This document shows positions 9,235 through 19,367 of a DNA stretch of 64,000 bases, piece by piece; within the stretch, counting starts at the first letter, position 1, and every line of letters begins with the position of its first letter. Source of the DNA: an uncultured Paraglaciecola sp. (GTDB lineage Bacteria; Pseudomonadota; Gammaproteobacteria; Enterobacterales; Alteromonadaceae); the NCBI GenBank assembly GCA_947498355.1, contig CANMKA010000008.1:1-64000 (forward strand). The letters are read 5' to 3'. The notes under the pieces are model-generated. The model searched no databases. It saw only the letters and a program-made list of their open reading frames with translations, and was not told the DNA's origin. Both the position numbers and the translations under genes were made by a program.

Positions 9235-9793
9235 GTAACGCCCCTAATTTCTGCAAAAGTAATCTTGTTTCGTATAAAGGTAGGCCTACAACCGCACTGT
9301 AACTGCCATTAATTTTTTCAACAAATTGCCCACCTAAACCTTGAATGCCATAACCACCGGCTTTATCTTGAGGCTCTTGGGTATGCCAATACCAATCTAT
9401 TTGCTTATCGGTTAGAGAGCCAAACGTCACCTCGGTCTCTACTGCCCGCAATTCTTGTTGCTCGTGATTCGCTACGCATACTGCAGTAATCACTTTATGG
9501 GTACAGTTAGACATGCCCTTTAACATGGCAAAAGCGTGCTGTTGATCTCTGGGCTTACCTAAAATCTGACCGCGACTCACCACTATAGTGTCTGCACTAA
9601 GAACGGTTTGACCGCTATTATATTTCCCTAATGCCGCATTTGATTTTTCTAAAGCCATACGACTTACATAAGCGACGGGCTGCTCCTTAGGACGAGGCGT
9701 TTCATCTATATCAAAACTCTCTTGGATGAATTTGACGCCTATTTGAGTGAGAAGTTCAGCACGTCTAGGAGATTGCGAGGCAAGGATCAACAT
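9224..9793 (-). CDS. maf: Maf/YhdE nucleoside triphosphate pyrophosphatase
   Basis: A Maf family protein of 189 residues. It opens with ILASQSPRRAELL, the substrate-binding signature of the family, and has the acidic metal site in SADTIVV. Homologue YhdE hydrolyses dTTP and UTP or modified pyrimidine nucleotides, sanitising the nucleotide pool; overproduction affects septation. The start codon overlaps the mreD stop (TGATG) and its end overlaps rng by 11 bp, so all three are translationally coupled. Confidence 0.94.
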   Translation of the reverse strand: MLILASQSPRRAELLTQIGVKFIQESFDIDETPRPKEQPVAYVSRMALEKSNAALGKYNSGQTVLSADTIVVSRGQILGKPRDQQHAFAMLKGMSNCTHKVITAVCVANHEQQELRAVETEVTFGSLTDKQIDWYWHTQEPQDKAGGYGIQGLGGQFVEKINGSYSAVVGLPLYETRLLLQKLGALHEC

Positions 9794-10269
9794 CAGTTAA
9801 GTCTTAGCTGGCGACGTATTTTACGTAACAACCAAAATAGCCAAGGCCACATCACGACAGCACTTGCCACAGGCCAAAGGTAAGTAAACAGAAACAAAAT
9901 ATCGGTAATTAAGTGCTGCAGCCAAAATACAACTAAATTGTATAGCGCATTTAGCACCCCAATAATCACAGATTGTTGCCACACAGAATAATTACGCAAA
10001 CGCTGGTAGTTAGCAGCTAGTACATAAATGCACAAACACATGGCAAAACTGTGCACACCCAAGGTTGTACCAAGCAAAATATCTAACATTAAGCCCACAA
10101 TAAAGGCCACACCCACGTTGACCCGGTTAGGCAGTGCTAGCACCCAGTAGCTTAGAATTAGCATCACCCAATCAGGGCGATACAAGTCAAAATTAGCTGG
10201 CATAGGCACTATTTGTAATACCAGAGCAGCCAAAATGCTTAATGCAATGGAATAGGTTCTAAGTCTCAT
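9793..10269 (-). CDS. mreD: rod shape-determining protein MreD
   Basis: MreD is the small inner-membrane member of the MreBCD elongation complex that guides lateral peptidoglycan synthesis. The protein of about 158 residues is almost entirely hydrophobic, with five or so membrane segments and the PNRVNVGVAF and DILLGTTLGVHSF motifs typical of the family. The frame is open to 10320, but the ATG at 10269 is chosen because it overlaps the mreC stop as ATGA and begins MRLRTYSIAL, the usual MreD start. Confidence 0.93.
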   Translation of the reverse strand: MRLRTYSIALSILAALVLQIVPMPANFDLYRPDWVMLILSYWVLALPNRVNVGVAFIVGLMLDILLGTTLGVHSFAMCLCIYVLAANYQRLRNYSVWQQSVIIGVLNALYNLVVFWLQHLITDILFLFTYLWPVASAVVMWPWLFWLLRKIRRQLRLN

Positions 10270-11126
10270 TTTGTGCCTTGCTTCAGGGAAATTGCTTGGG
10301 AAGGCTCTTGATTTGACCAAAGTAGCAGTAAATATTTTAAACGATCTAATTTAGCAATAGGCTGCGCATAAACTTGAGCAAAAGGTTGGCTTTCATCTCG
10401 GACTATAGAGTGAATTTTTGCCACAGGGTATCCTTCCGGGAAAACATTACCCAAGCCAGAAGACAAGAGTAAATCTCCTTCTTGTAAATCAGTGCTATGA
10501 GCAATATGGGGGATGTACAATTCATCAAAATTACCCGAACCAGCAGCAACTAAACGCACATTATTTCTGGCTACCCTAACTGGGATGGCATGGGTCACAT
10601 CTGCAATGAGTAACACTCGACTATTGGTTGAACTCACTTGCATAATTTGTCCAACTATCCCTTGGTCGTCGAGCACTGCTTGGCCTTCAAAAACCCCATG
10701 AATCGCGCCTTTATTGATAATAATTTGATGACTATACGGATTGTTATCAACCGCCATCAACTCCGCCACTAAACGTTCTGTATGGTTGTTAACTGGGGCA
10801 TTAAGCAGACTGCGCAAACGAGTGTTTTCTTGTTGCAAAAACTCTAACTTTTGCAACTGCTCACGCATCAGCAAAGCTTCGTGGGTGAGCTTGGCGTTCT
10901 CATCAAATAACTTTTCGTGAGAAACGATACGGCTTGCGCTAGCACTTAGCATCTCACCCGGAAGATTGGCCAAATATTGAATAGGGCTGACCAAAGAGTT
11001 GAGGTAAACCCGTGTCGAACCAAATCCATCGAACTTATGATCAAACAACATGAGGGCAGCCGACAAAACCAATCCCAATGCGAGTCGGCTTTGCAGGGAG
11101 GGACCACGAGAAAACATTAAATTCAT
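10266..11126 (-). CDS. mreC: rod shape-determining protein MreC
   Basis: MreC is the periplasmic scaffold of the elongasome, linking MreB/MreD to PBP2 and RodA. The 286 residues show an N-terminal membrane helix (LALGLVLSAALMLF), a coiled coil at about 65-105 (HEKLFDENAKLTHEALLMREQL), then the beta-barrel core with VINKGAIHGV-like and GIVGQIMQVS segments. The 148-bp gap from mreB contains a hairpin. No terminator follows; mreD starts within the stop codon. Confidence 0.95.
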   Translation of the reverse strand: MNLMFSRGPSLQSRLALGLVLSAALMLFDHKFDGFGSTRVYLNSLVSPIQYLANLPGEMLSASASRIVSHEKLFDENAKLTHEALLMREQLQKLEFLQQENTRLRSLLNAPVNNHTERLVAELMAVDNNPYSHQIIINKGAIHGVFEGQAVLDDQGIVGQIMQVSSTNSRVLLIADVTHAIPVRVARNNVRLVAAGSGNFDELYIPHIAHSTDLQEGDLLLSSGLGNVFPEGYPVAKIHSIVRDESQPFAQVYAQPIAKLDRLKYLLLLWSNQEPSQAISLKQGTK

Positions 11127-11243
11127 TGTTTACCTAAACTTCCCTCAAACAGCACACTAAAAGGTTTAGTAAGCTTGGTAAGTAAATAACCTTAATGGTA
11201 TGCAAGATTAAGCAATATAAAGCCACACATTCATCTTAAATCA

Positions 11244-11266
11244 GCAGGCAGGGGCTAACTGCCTGC
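11244..11266 (-). promoter_or_regulatory. hairpin between mreB and mreC
   Basis: An 8-bp perfect stem, GCAGGCAG (11244-11251) and CTGCCTGC (11259-11266), with a 7-base loop starts 8 bases after the mreB stop. On the transcribed strand it is followed by TGATTTAAGATG, not a true U-tract. It may be a leaky terminator or a 3'-end stabiliser that sets a higher level of MreB than MreC. Confidence 0.4.
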
Positions 11267-11274
11267 CTCAGGAA

Positions 11275-12348
<1,074 letters not shown>

Positions 12349-12360
12349 TTATATCCGTTA

Positions 12361-12389
12361 ACTTTACCAACGCGCCTAGCAATGGGCAA
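12361..12389 (-). promoter_or_regulatory. possible sigma-70 promoter of mreB
   Basis: On the minus strand TTGCCC (12389-12384) and TAAAGT (12366-12361) are separated by 17 bases, each matching four of six consensus positions. It lies about 45 bp before the mreB start and downstream of the preceding terminator, so a promoter is needed here. The exact boxes are a guess from spacing. Confidence 0.3.
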
Positions 12390-12444
12390 GCATAGAGCTT
12401 AAACAAGGCTATAAAAACTGGTTTTTTACCCGTCAAAGGGCATA

Positions 12445-12481
12445 AAACAAAAATCCCAACGTAAAGTTGGGATTTTTGTTT
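12445..12481 (-). terminator. rho-independent terminator after the PEGA/FGE gene
   Basis: Sixteen-base perfect arms (12445-12460 and 12466-12481) around a GTAAA loop, with GC core ATCCCAAC/GTTGGGAT and T-rich flanks on both sides. It starts 19 bases after the stop of the gene ending at 12500 and separates that gene and the msh locus from mreB. Confidence 0.85.
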
Positions 12482-12499
12482 GATTTGTTTACCGTTAGC

Positions 12500-14368
12500 T
12501 TATTGTTCTCTAACCACTCGAAAGCCGATGTAATTTGATCTAAATGACGGATCTAACTCCATTCGGGTAGACACCCTAGCCAAACGTGGGGCAAAGTTCC
12601 AAGCGCCGCCTCTTACCACAGCACCGCTATTGGTGTTGTCTGCTAAGGTCCACTCCCAAACATTGCCTACAGTATCAAATAGGCCAAAATCATTTCGTTC
12701 AAACGAGCCAACCGGAGCGGTACTTACGTTGGACCATTGGCTACCACACCATCCACAGTTTGCATTGTCAGTTTTGATACCATTTCCCCACCAGTAGTCG
12801 CCTTCTTTTCCGCCTCTGGCAGCGTATTCCCAGCGCGTTTCTGTGGGTAACTGATAAGACTGGGTACTGACTTTTGATAACCATTTAACATAGGCTTGAG
12901 CGTCTGCCAAACTTACACATACAACTGGATTATTGTCGGATTGCTGAAAGCCTGGTGAACGCCAGTTTTTGTCACTTTGATACACAGCTTTGCCGTCTTC
13001 ATAAAACGCGCAACCTTTGTCTTTTTCTGCGTCAGTGACATAACTGGTGGCTTTAACAAAGGTTTCGAAGGCTTTGACACTAATCTCTGTCTCACTGATC
13101 CCAAAAGACTGTTTGATTTCTTTGGTTTTAACTGGGCGTTCGTTCTCTAAACCTTGACCACTGATATCACCCATTCGGAAATTACCTGCAGGCACCACGA
13201 CTAGATCTGGCCCTGGGGTATCCCCAGCCAGTATATCCTGAATACGTTCGCCTTTACTGAACGCATACTGGTTTCTGTTTAAGTCAACTTTAACGGTTTT
13301 CGATTCGGTAAGTTTGATTGTCTGGCGATTAGCCTCGTAGCCACGTTTTACGACTTCTACATCATGCTCACCCGATGGAAGCATAATTTGTAACTTAGTT
13401 GACCCATAGCTCACACCATTAATAAATACTTCATCATCGAATACATTTGAGCGCACTGTCAGCTCATACATAACTGACTCGTCGTTACTAACCAAAGGTT
13501 TGACTGGTGCAACCTGAGTAACACTTTGGCCTTTGAAGTTGACGCAATAACGGTTGTCCAACCCTAGCAATGCACACCCTTCAGAGCGCTTTAAATTGCC
13601 TTGTAATTGCAAGTTCATTTTTATATTGAACAAGCCTTGGCCGCTAAAATTGCTATCTGCCACTTCGCTACGCAATACTTGCACAGAAGCATCTGAGGTA
13701 GGGCGTCTTTTCTGAGCTTCTGCCGACTCACTTAAACTATCATAAACACTGTCCAAAAAGCGCTTAGACGCTTTTTGTTTGGCTAGAGCTTTGCCGCGAG
13801 CAGTACATTTACTAAAGGTTTCGTCTTGGTCACAAGTGATTTTGTGACTCACTGCTACGGTTTGCTTTTGATTAAATTCTTTGTATAACCGGTCCACTCT
13901 TGCACTATTGTACTGCTCTTTAAGCCCTTCAATGGTATTCAACAAGCTATGCTTTGACACCTGCATTTGCTCAACATCTACCAGTTTATTCTGCCATTCG
14001 TTGTATTTGTTAGTGATCGCATCTTTCATATTCTTATGGGCAGTCACAGCTTTGGAGTAAGCGCTTATGGCAGACGTAATATCTAACTCTGGGTTATCAA
14101 CGACCTTTTCATATTGCTGATTCATTACACGCAAGGCTGCTTGGCGCTTTTCATCAGCCTTAACTACGTTTTCTCGTAACTCAGCTAGTTGCTGCTCTAG
14201 CCCTTGAGCTAAGGTGACTTGAGCTTGTAAATCCCGATTAAAATTATCAAAGTCAGACTGTTTAGCTGCAATTCTCTGCTCAATATCAGTTACTGACAAA
14301 GGCGCCGCCAATGCATATTGACTAAGAGAAAGAGATGCAAAAAAAGTTAGTTGAGCGATACGGTTCAT
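12500..14368 (-). CDS. secreted coiled-coil / PEGA / FGE-sulfatase-like domain protein
   Basis: A 622-residue exported protein. A signal peptide (residues 1-22, ending YALA) is followed by a coiled coil (about 24-150), a cysteine-containing middle region with CDQDETFSKCTARG, a PEGA domain (about 299-366, EVFINGVSYGST, LPSGEHDVEVVKRGY) and a C-terminal formylglycine-generating-enzyme-like domain (about 388-620: VPAGNFRMGD, ETRWEYAARGG, GNVWEWTLAD, VVRGGAW, NYIGFRVVR). The last block lacks the catalytic cysteine pair of true FGE, so sulfatase activation is unlikely; a binding or structural role is more plausible. It sits in its own unit between mshQ and mreB with a strong terminator. The precise function is unknown. 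Confidence 0.75.
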   Translation of the reverse strand: MNRIAQLTFFASLSLSQYALAAPLSVTDIEQRIAAKQSDFDNFNRDLQAQVTLAQGLEQQLAELRENVVKADEKRQAALRVMNQQYEKVVDNPELDITSAISAYSKAVTAHKNMKDAITNKYNEWQNKLVDVEQMQVSKHSLLNTIEGLKEQYNSARVDRLYKEFNQKQTVAVSHKITCDQDETFSKCTARGKALAKQKASKRFLDSVYDSLSESAEAQKRRPTSDASVQVLRSEVADSNFSGQGLFNIKMNLQLQGNLKRSEGCALLGLDNRYCVNFKGQSVTQVAPVKPLVSNDESVMYELTVRSNVFDDEVFINGVSYGSTKLQIMLPSGEHDVEVVKRGYEANRQTIKLTESKTVKVDLNRNQYAFSKGERIQDILAGDTPGPDLVVVPAGNFRMGDISGQGLENERPVKTKEIKQSFGISETEISVKAFETFVKATSYVTDAEKDKGCAFYEDGKAVYQSDKNWRSPGFQQSDNNPVVCVSLADAQAYVKWLSKVSTQSYQLPTETRWEYAARGGKEGDYWWGNGIKTDNANCGWCGSQWSNVSTAPVGSFERNDFGLFDTVGNVWEWTLADNTNSGAVVRGGAWNFAPRLARVSTRMELDPSFRSNYIGFRVVREQ

Positions 14369-14475
14369 GTTTTGGTTCCAAACTGATTGCCTTGGGCAAC
14401 TATTTTTTATTGTTGTGTCGTTAAGTGCCGACAGTTAGCCAGTCACAACTTTGTCACTCTATGCTATTGAGTTAC

Positions 14476-14510
14476 AACAAAAAGCGCAAGGGCGATAACC
14501 CTGCAAAGTT
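14476..14510 (-). terminator. weak terminator candidate after mshQ
   Basis: On the minus strand GCAGGG, a short loop, then CCCTTGC forms a bulged stem followed by GCTTTTTGTTG, about 45 bases beyond the mshQ stop. It would separate the msh operon from the PEGA/FGE gene. The stem is short and imperfect, so read-through is likely. The rest of 14369-14553 presumably holds the promoter of the downstream gene, but no clear boxes are seen. Confidence 0.3.
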
Positions 14511-14553
14511 CATTTAATTGACCTTAGTCAAAAACAAACTTAAGTCAAAGTGG

Positions 14554-17500
14554 TTAATTGAATACTTCACGCCATTGAATAACCCTGTCGTTCCCTCGAT
14601 ACAGGCCAAACGTTACAATAGCACTTGGAAAGTCGGTTTGTTGTGGGTTACTCCCTGCGTCATCAGTGTCTGGACAAGTCGCAGCGTTGCAAATTACCCC
14701 ATCATTGTTCCAATCAAAGTTTAAATAGTAAGGAAACACAGTGGGATCAATCAAGGGGCTTAAGCTCAGTTGTAACTGCCCAATAGACTGAGGCCTATTA
14801 AAACGCATATCGCTTGAAGTATTGCTCAAACCATTTTGCAGCACACCCGTACTGTCCAGATTATTGATTGCATCGGTCAAATCAGGAGTACCAATAGGAG
14901 TCAAAATTACATGCCCCTGTGCTTCATCAAAATCAATTAAGGTGTGGTTATCTAAGGTGTTTAGCCGCCATGCGCTACCATCGAAATATTCGGCTCGCAT
15001 TGGCACCACTAAATCATCAGTTTCTGCCCCATAATTACTCTCCAAAACAAAACGCCCAAACCGTAAAGTCGTTCCCGAGATATTACTTATAGTGAACGAG
15101 TCACAATCTGGATCGACATTAGATTGCCTGAAACAGCGGCCATTAATGTCAGTCAAAAAAGTGGCAGAAAAGGTTAAATCAAGATCAGCGCCAAAAGGCG
15201 CGACGGGTGAATACATAATACCGCTGTCACTGTTACTGTCACTGCCCACCTCATCTAGATTAACTTTATCATAACGAAGTTGAGTGCCGTTTAGGCGTAC
15301 CCTGCGCCCGCCCGAGGCAACGATTGGGGTAACGTCAGGAGCATTTTCATGAGCAATTGAAGCTGCTCCTGTGTATGTTGAGTTGTCTTCAACTAACACA
15401 TTATTTGCAGTGTTAAGAGCAGCCAAATCTGGATTATACACCCAACCCTCTATCACATAATTGCTGGTTACGTTGTCCAAAGCGTTTCTAGGAGAAACTA
15501 ATAAGCTTGGCTCTGACGCGAATCCAGTGAATTGCCCTACGTAAGTGAAATCATCATCAGAGGCATTCACTTGGGCGTCTTGCAGCAAAGGGCTGCCAAT
15601 TACCGAGACAAAATAGTAGGCTGGAATAAAGGTTCCCAAAGACACATCACTCTCGGACGAGATTAAGTTACCTAAATAGTCGTTATCCCTTACATCCAGA
15701 ATAATACGCCCCGTTTCAGTATAGTGAGCATTGGAGAAAGTAAATTGGCCTCCAGTAAAGTTGGGGTTGGTCACAGACACAAAGGCAGCGGCGTCCGCTG
15801 AGCTTGTCACAGTTAACCCTGTATTGTATAAGAACTGCCCATCAACTCGGCCTGTGCCAGTCGGAAAATCCCTTTGTAAGAATAACGCTAAGTCGCCTGC
15901 TTGATAGTTAGGCAACAGGTTGTCGGCTGCCCCATAAGCTCCAAGCGTATATTCAAACGCTTCTCCCGCCGAGTATACATCTGGATCCCCTGTCCCTGGG
16001 TTATACACTAGATCGTTATCCGTAATACTTAAGCGTAAATAGCTGGGATACACATCCACCAGCCCAAACCCTTTATTAATTGTCGGATGAGCCGCACTTT
16101 GCGCACTTAATTGAATACGCCCCGCATCGTTGTAGCTAAGAGTACTCAAAGAAGCAATGCCTGCCCCGTCAAAGGTTAATTCGACCTCTGCATTCAATTC
16201 CCCCGCACTCCCCGATGGTACACTCGCTCCAGCAAAACTAGTTAAACAAATATCAGGGTCAATACAATCGTAACCTAGGGTAATGGTTTGAGTACCCGTT
16301 AAACTGGCTTGGCAAGCGCCTGTATCCGTGTTGGTTTGCACCGCTCTGAGATTTAAGTCCTGAAAATTGGCTTCTGCTAGCTGATCCGGAGGCAGGTCAC
16401 CTGAATTAGCGCCAAAAAACTGAAATGTCGAGTCAACAAATTCAAGCTGACATGCCCCTGGCTCAGAGGCGGTTACGCCGTTACAGCGCAATTCGTTCGC
16501 CGCAGCAATAGACGGGGCAGGCACAGTCAAAGCCACCGTCTCGAGTGCAGTATTGCTGTAATCAAAAGACGTAGAGCCAGTAAAAGTGGTATTTGCGATT
16601 TGTCCATCATCTGCAAACACCTCGGCTGACACAGCTTGGCCAGTAACACTTGAACAGTCGGCATCTTCACAAGCGCGAATCTGGATAGTTGCCGCCTCGC
16701 AGGTAACAGCAGGTACAGCATAGGTGAGCTCATAATGGTCGATAGCTGGACACTCAACTGGAGCTTGAGACAGGTCTCCCAAAGCGTCGATTTCAGCTGG
16801 CGTTAACGATCCAGAATAAATCCTAAAATCATCAATAGAGCCGTTAAAGCTATTACTACTCTCATCAGTAGCTCGGCCCCCTACATGAAACGCTTCTTCG
16901 GGGCGGATAGTAAAGCTATCATTACCACTATTATCCAACTCGCCATTAATGTAAATCGCCCAATTCCCAGTAAATACATCTGTCATTATGGTGATATGCA
17001 TCCAAGTATTGAAGTCGGTAATCGCACCTGAAGTACGCACTGTGGTATTGGCTCCAGCTTTATTTACATCGGCAAAAATTACCCCACTAGAATCTAGCCT
17101 TGCCTCGAAACCATCCCCTGAACCAAACACTCTATTTAACGATGAGGGTAAAGAGGGAATATTCATCCAAAATGCGACGACAGCCTTACCCGGAGGTTGA
17201 AAAGGGTCGGTTGTTACTCTTTGGTTGTTGGCAGAATTGAAATTTAAATAGGCCCCATTCACCTCGCATACCCAAGTTGGATCTTGACTATTTTCAGCAC
17301 TGGTTGGCCCTAATAGACCGTCAAGATTAAGTGAGCCTAGATCAGCTGTCGACTGCCCACTGCCTTCATCAAAGGGGTAGTGCAAAATTAATTCATCGAC
17401 ACAATCTTGAGGTTTATTTTCGGAAGCGGCCAAAGCCTCAATTGCAGCAACACTCAACTCACCACTGTATATTCGAAAATCATCAAGTTCTCCGTTAAAA

Positions 17501-18909
17501 AACTGAGATGCACTTGCTGAACTCGCGCCAATAAGCAAAGGCGCTGCAGGCTGAGTAATTAACGTCGTTGTGCCACTGGCATCCAAGTTCCCATTTTTGT
17601 AAATCGCCCAATTGCCGTTAGTGATGTCGGTAACAAATGCAAAGTGCAGCCAAGTGCCTAATTCAGCCCCAGAAATAACAGAGCTGGTCGAGACAGTACT
17701 TTGAAAACCTCTGATGTTCAGGTCAGCGTGCAAATCACCGTTAGTTCGCAGGCGCATTTGAAATCCACCACTAAAGCCGAAAATGCGCTCTTGGGTAGCA
17801 GGTAAGCTAGGAATTTTCATCCAAAAGGCTACTACACCTTTACTCGGGGGCTTAAAACTTGGGGCCGTGACTTGCTGCTGTGCCGAACCATCAAAAACTA
17901 AATTGGCACCTCTAGCCTCACATTGCCAACTCGGGTCTACAGACTCTACCGCACTTGTCGTGCCTAATAATGCATCTCGCGCAAAACCACTGGCGTCACT
18001 CACGGTTTGACCAATCGCATCGTTAAATTGATAATGCACCAGCAGCTCATCTAAGGTGGGTTCACAGGTTTCAGACAAGTCAAAATCGTTAATTAAGTCT
18101 GGGTTGAAATTCACCGTCGAATCGGCCCTAAGATCAACGGTTCCTGCCGACGCAGTACCCGTAAATACAGAATTACTGTTTAATCTAAGCTCGCCTTGGG
18201 TATAGGCAACGCCGCTCGCCATGGCCCCTGATGCCAAAGTAAAATCGTTATATACTATAGTGTTAATGACAGCCGTAGCGCTGATGCCTCGAATTTCAGA
18301 GAGGTTATTTGCCTGAATATTGTTCTCTACAAAAAGATTAACCACTCCCGTGCCTTCAACCTCTAGTACGGCAATACCATCAGAGCCAGCTGACGACAAA
18401 TTTACACTGCCAATCCAATAATTACCGGGTTTGATTCTGAGGGTTGCGCCGTTCCTTAAATTTAATATTCCAATAAAGTACTCGTCGAAATTGTCTGAAA
18501 AATCCGAAGTGCCTGCATTGATCGTCACTTCTTTAAAACTATTAGTATTCTGCGCACTCAACCCTCCCTCACCAACTGTGCCATTGGTAGTGGTTAGCTC
18601 TAAAGTAGCAGCATTGGCGGGAAATGCGGGCAAAGTAATAGATTCAGCCGCGCTACCAATAACACTGCAATCAGAACTACCACAAGAGTCACCACTCGTC
18701 GAAGCATTGGAGCCAGAGGCAAAGGGTAACTCAGTAAAAGGAATATTATTGATTTGAACACCACTACTCAGTGATATGCTACTTGTGTTGGTATTGCCCT
18801 GAACACCCGTTGGGAACACGCTTATGCAATCAATACTGTATGCCGAACCGCTAACAAACAGCAGTAATAAAAAAGCAAAGATAAGTTTAAATTTACAGCA
18901 CATAAACAT
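14554..18909 (-). CDS. mshQ: MSHA biogenesis protein MshQ, giant form with two LamG-like domains
   Basis: The last msh gene, 1451 residues. After a signal peptide (about 1-25) there is an N-terminal beta-rich region (to about 285), then two tandem concanavalin A/LamG-like repeats of about 215 residues (about 288-501 and 501-720; shared VVAFWM.IPSLP, GNWAIY.NG.LD, FNG..DDFRIYSG), each followed by a paired-cysteine segment, and a C-terminal MshQ-type DUF6701 region ending near IQWREVFN. MshQ is thought to be a surface or tip-associated part of the MSHA pilus system; LamG folds usually bind glycans, so a role in adhesion is inferred. Its start overlaps the mshP stop as TAATG, showing translational coupling. 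Confidence 0.85.
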   Translation of the reverse strand: MFMCCKFKLIFAFLLLLFVSGSAYSIDCISVFPTGVQGNTNTSSISLSSGVQINNIPFTELPFASGSNASTSGDSCGSSDCSVIGSAAESITLPAFPANAATLELTTTNGTVGEGGLSAQNTNSFKEVTINAGTSDFSDNFDEYFIGILNLRNGATLRIKPGNYWIGSVNLSSAGSDGIAVLEVEGTGVVNLFVENNIQANNLSEIRGISATAVINTIVYNDFTLASGAMASGVAYTQGELRLNSNSVFTGTASAGTVDLRADSTVNFNPDLINDFDLSETCEPTLDELLVHYQFNDAIGQTVSDASGFARDALLGTTSAVESVDPSWQCEARGANLVFDGSAQQQVTAPSFKPPSKGVVAFWMKIPSLPATQERIFGFSGGFQMRLRTNGDLHADLNIRGFQSTVSTSSVISGAELGTWLHFAFVTDITNGNWAIYKNGNLDASGTTTLITQPAAPLLIGASSASASQFFNGELDDFRIYSGELSVAAIEALAASENKPQDCVDELILHYPFDEGSGQSTADLGSLNLDGLLGPTSAENSQDPTWVCEVNGAYLNFNSANNQRVTTDPFQPPGKAVVAFWMNIPSLPSSLNRVFGSGDGFEARLDSSGVIFADVNKAGANTTVRTSGAITDFNTWMHITIMTDVFTGNWAIYINGELDNSGNDSFTIRPEEAFHVGGRATDESSNSFNGSIDDFRIYSGSLTPAEIDALGDLSQAPVECPAIDHYELTYAVPAVTCEAATIQIRACEDADCSSVTGQAVSAEVFADDGQIANTTFTGSTSFDYSNTALETVALTVPAPSIAAANELRCNGVTASEPGACQLEFVDSTFQFFGANSGDLPPDQLAEANFQDLNLRAVQTNTDTGACQASLTGTQTITLGYDCIDPDICLTSFAGASVPSGSAGELNAEVELTFDGAGIASLSTLSYNDAGRIQLSAQSAAHPTINKGFGLVDVYPSYLRLSITDNDLVYNPGTGDPDVYSAGEAFEYTLGAYGAADNLLPNYQAGDLALFLQRDFPTGTGRVDGQFLYNTGLTVTSSADAAAFVSVTNPNFTGGQFTFSNAHYTETGRIILDVRDNDYLGNLISSESDVSLGTFIPAYYFVSVIGSPLLQDAQVNASDDDFTYVGQFTGFASEPSLLVSPRNALDNVTSNYVIEGWVYNPDLAALNTANNVLVEDNSTYTGAASIAHENAPDVTPIVASGGRRVRLNGTQLRYDKVNLDEVGSDSNSDSGIMYSPVAPFGADLDLTFSATFLTDINGRCFRQSNVDPDCDSFTISNISGTTLRFGRFVLESNYGAETDDLVVPMRAEYFDGSAWRLNTLDNHTLIDFDEAQGHVILTPIGTPDLTDAINNLDSTGVLQNGLSNTSSDMRFNRPQSIGQLQLSLSPLIDPTVFPYYLNFDWNNDGVICNAATCPDTDDAGSNPQQTDFPSAIVTFGLYRGNDRVIQWREVFN

Positions 18910-19367
18910 TACTCAATAGCGTCAACTAATATTCTGCGGGTGACTACAACGTCACCTGCTTCGCATCGACCTGTGCTAACAAACCGTGAATAGCTGTAGG
19001 TGTCAGGACCATCAACTACGTTTTTATCTAACAGGCTAGAAACACTAAAACTGCAACCTTGTTGCAATCCTTCGTAAGCTGCAAAATCGCCAGTTTCGGG
19101 GTTACCACAAGGCGCAACCGCAACTGGTGGAGACAAGTTAAGAGGGTACTCTCTCGCTAAACATATCTCTAGTCCTGTTCTGGCGGCATTGAGTGCACGA
19201 GCGCCAAGTACTTCGTAGACGACATTTTCAGACGACGCTGACAACAGGCGAGTTAAGGCCAATGCCAAGAGCGAAAATACCACAATAATAAATAAGGCAA
19301 TGACCAACATTCCACCTTGCTGGCGAACCTTAAAAAAAGTGCGAGCTTGGCTATGACTAGGGAACAT
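18909..19367 (-). CDS. mshP: MSHA biogenesis protein MshP
   Basis: A 152-residue PilX-like minor component. A short basic leader (KVRQQGG) precedes a single hydrophobic helix, MLVIALFIIVVFSLLALALTR, as in PilX/MshP proteins that enter the pilus through this helix but lack the usual F-T-L-I-E-L start. The C-terminal part has several cysteines. It overlaps mshO by 11 bp and mshQ by one base, so it is fixed in the pilin cluster mshB-A-C-D-O-P-Q. Confidence 0.88.
   Translation of the reverse strand: MFPSHSQARTFFKVRQQGGMLVIALFIIVVFSLLALALTRLLSASSENVVYEVLGARALNAARTGLEICLAREYPLNLSPPVAVAPCGNPETGDFAAYEGLQQGCSFSVSSLLDKNVVDGPDTYSYSRFVSTGRCEAGDVVVTRRILVDAIE

Noticed and set aside
14822..18757. Plus-strand open frames of 60-108 codons opposite mshQ
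   Set aside because: They are antisense shadows of a coding strand rich in Ser/Asn/Asp codons, with no ribosome-binding sites or recognisable domains.
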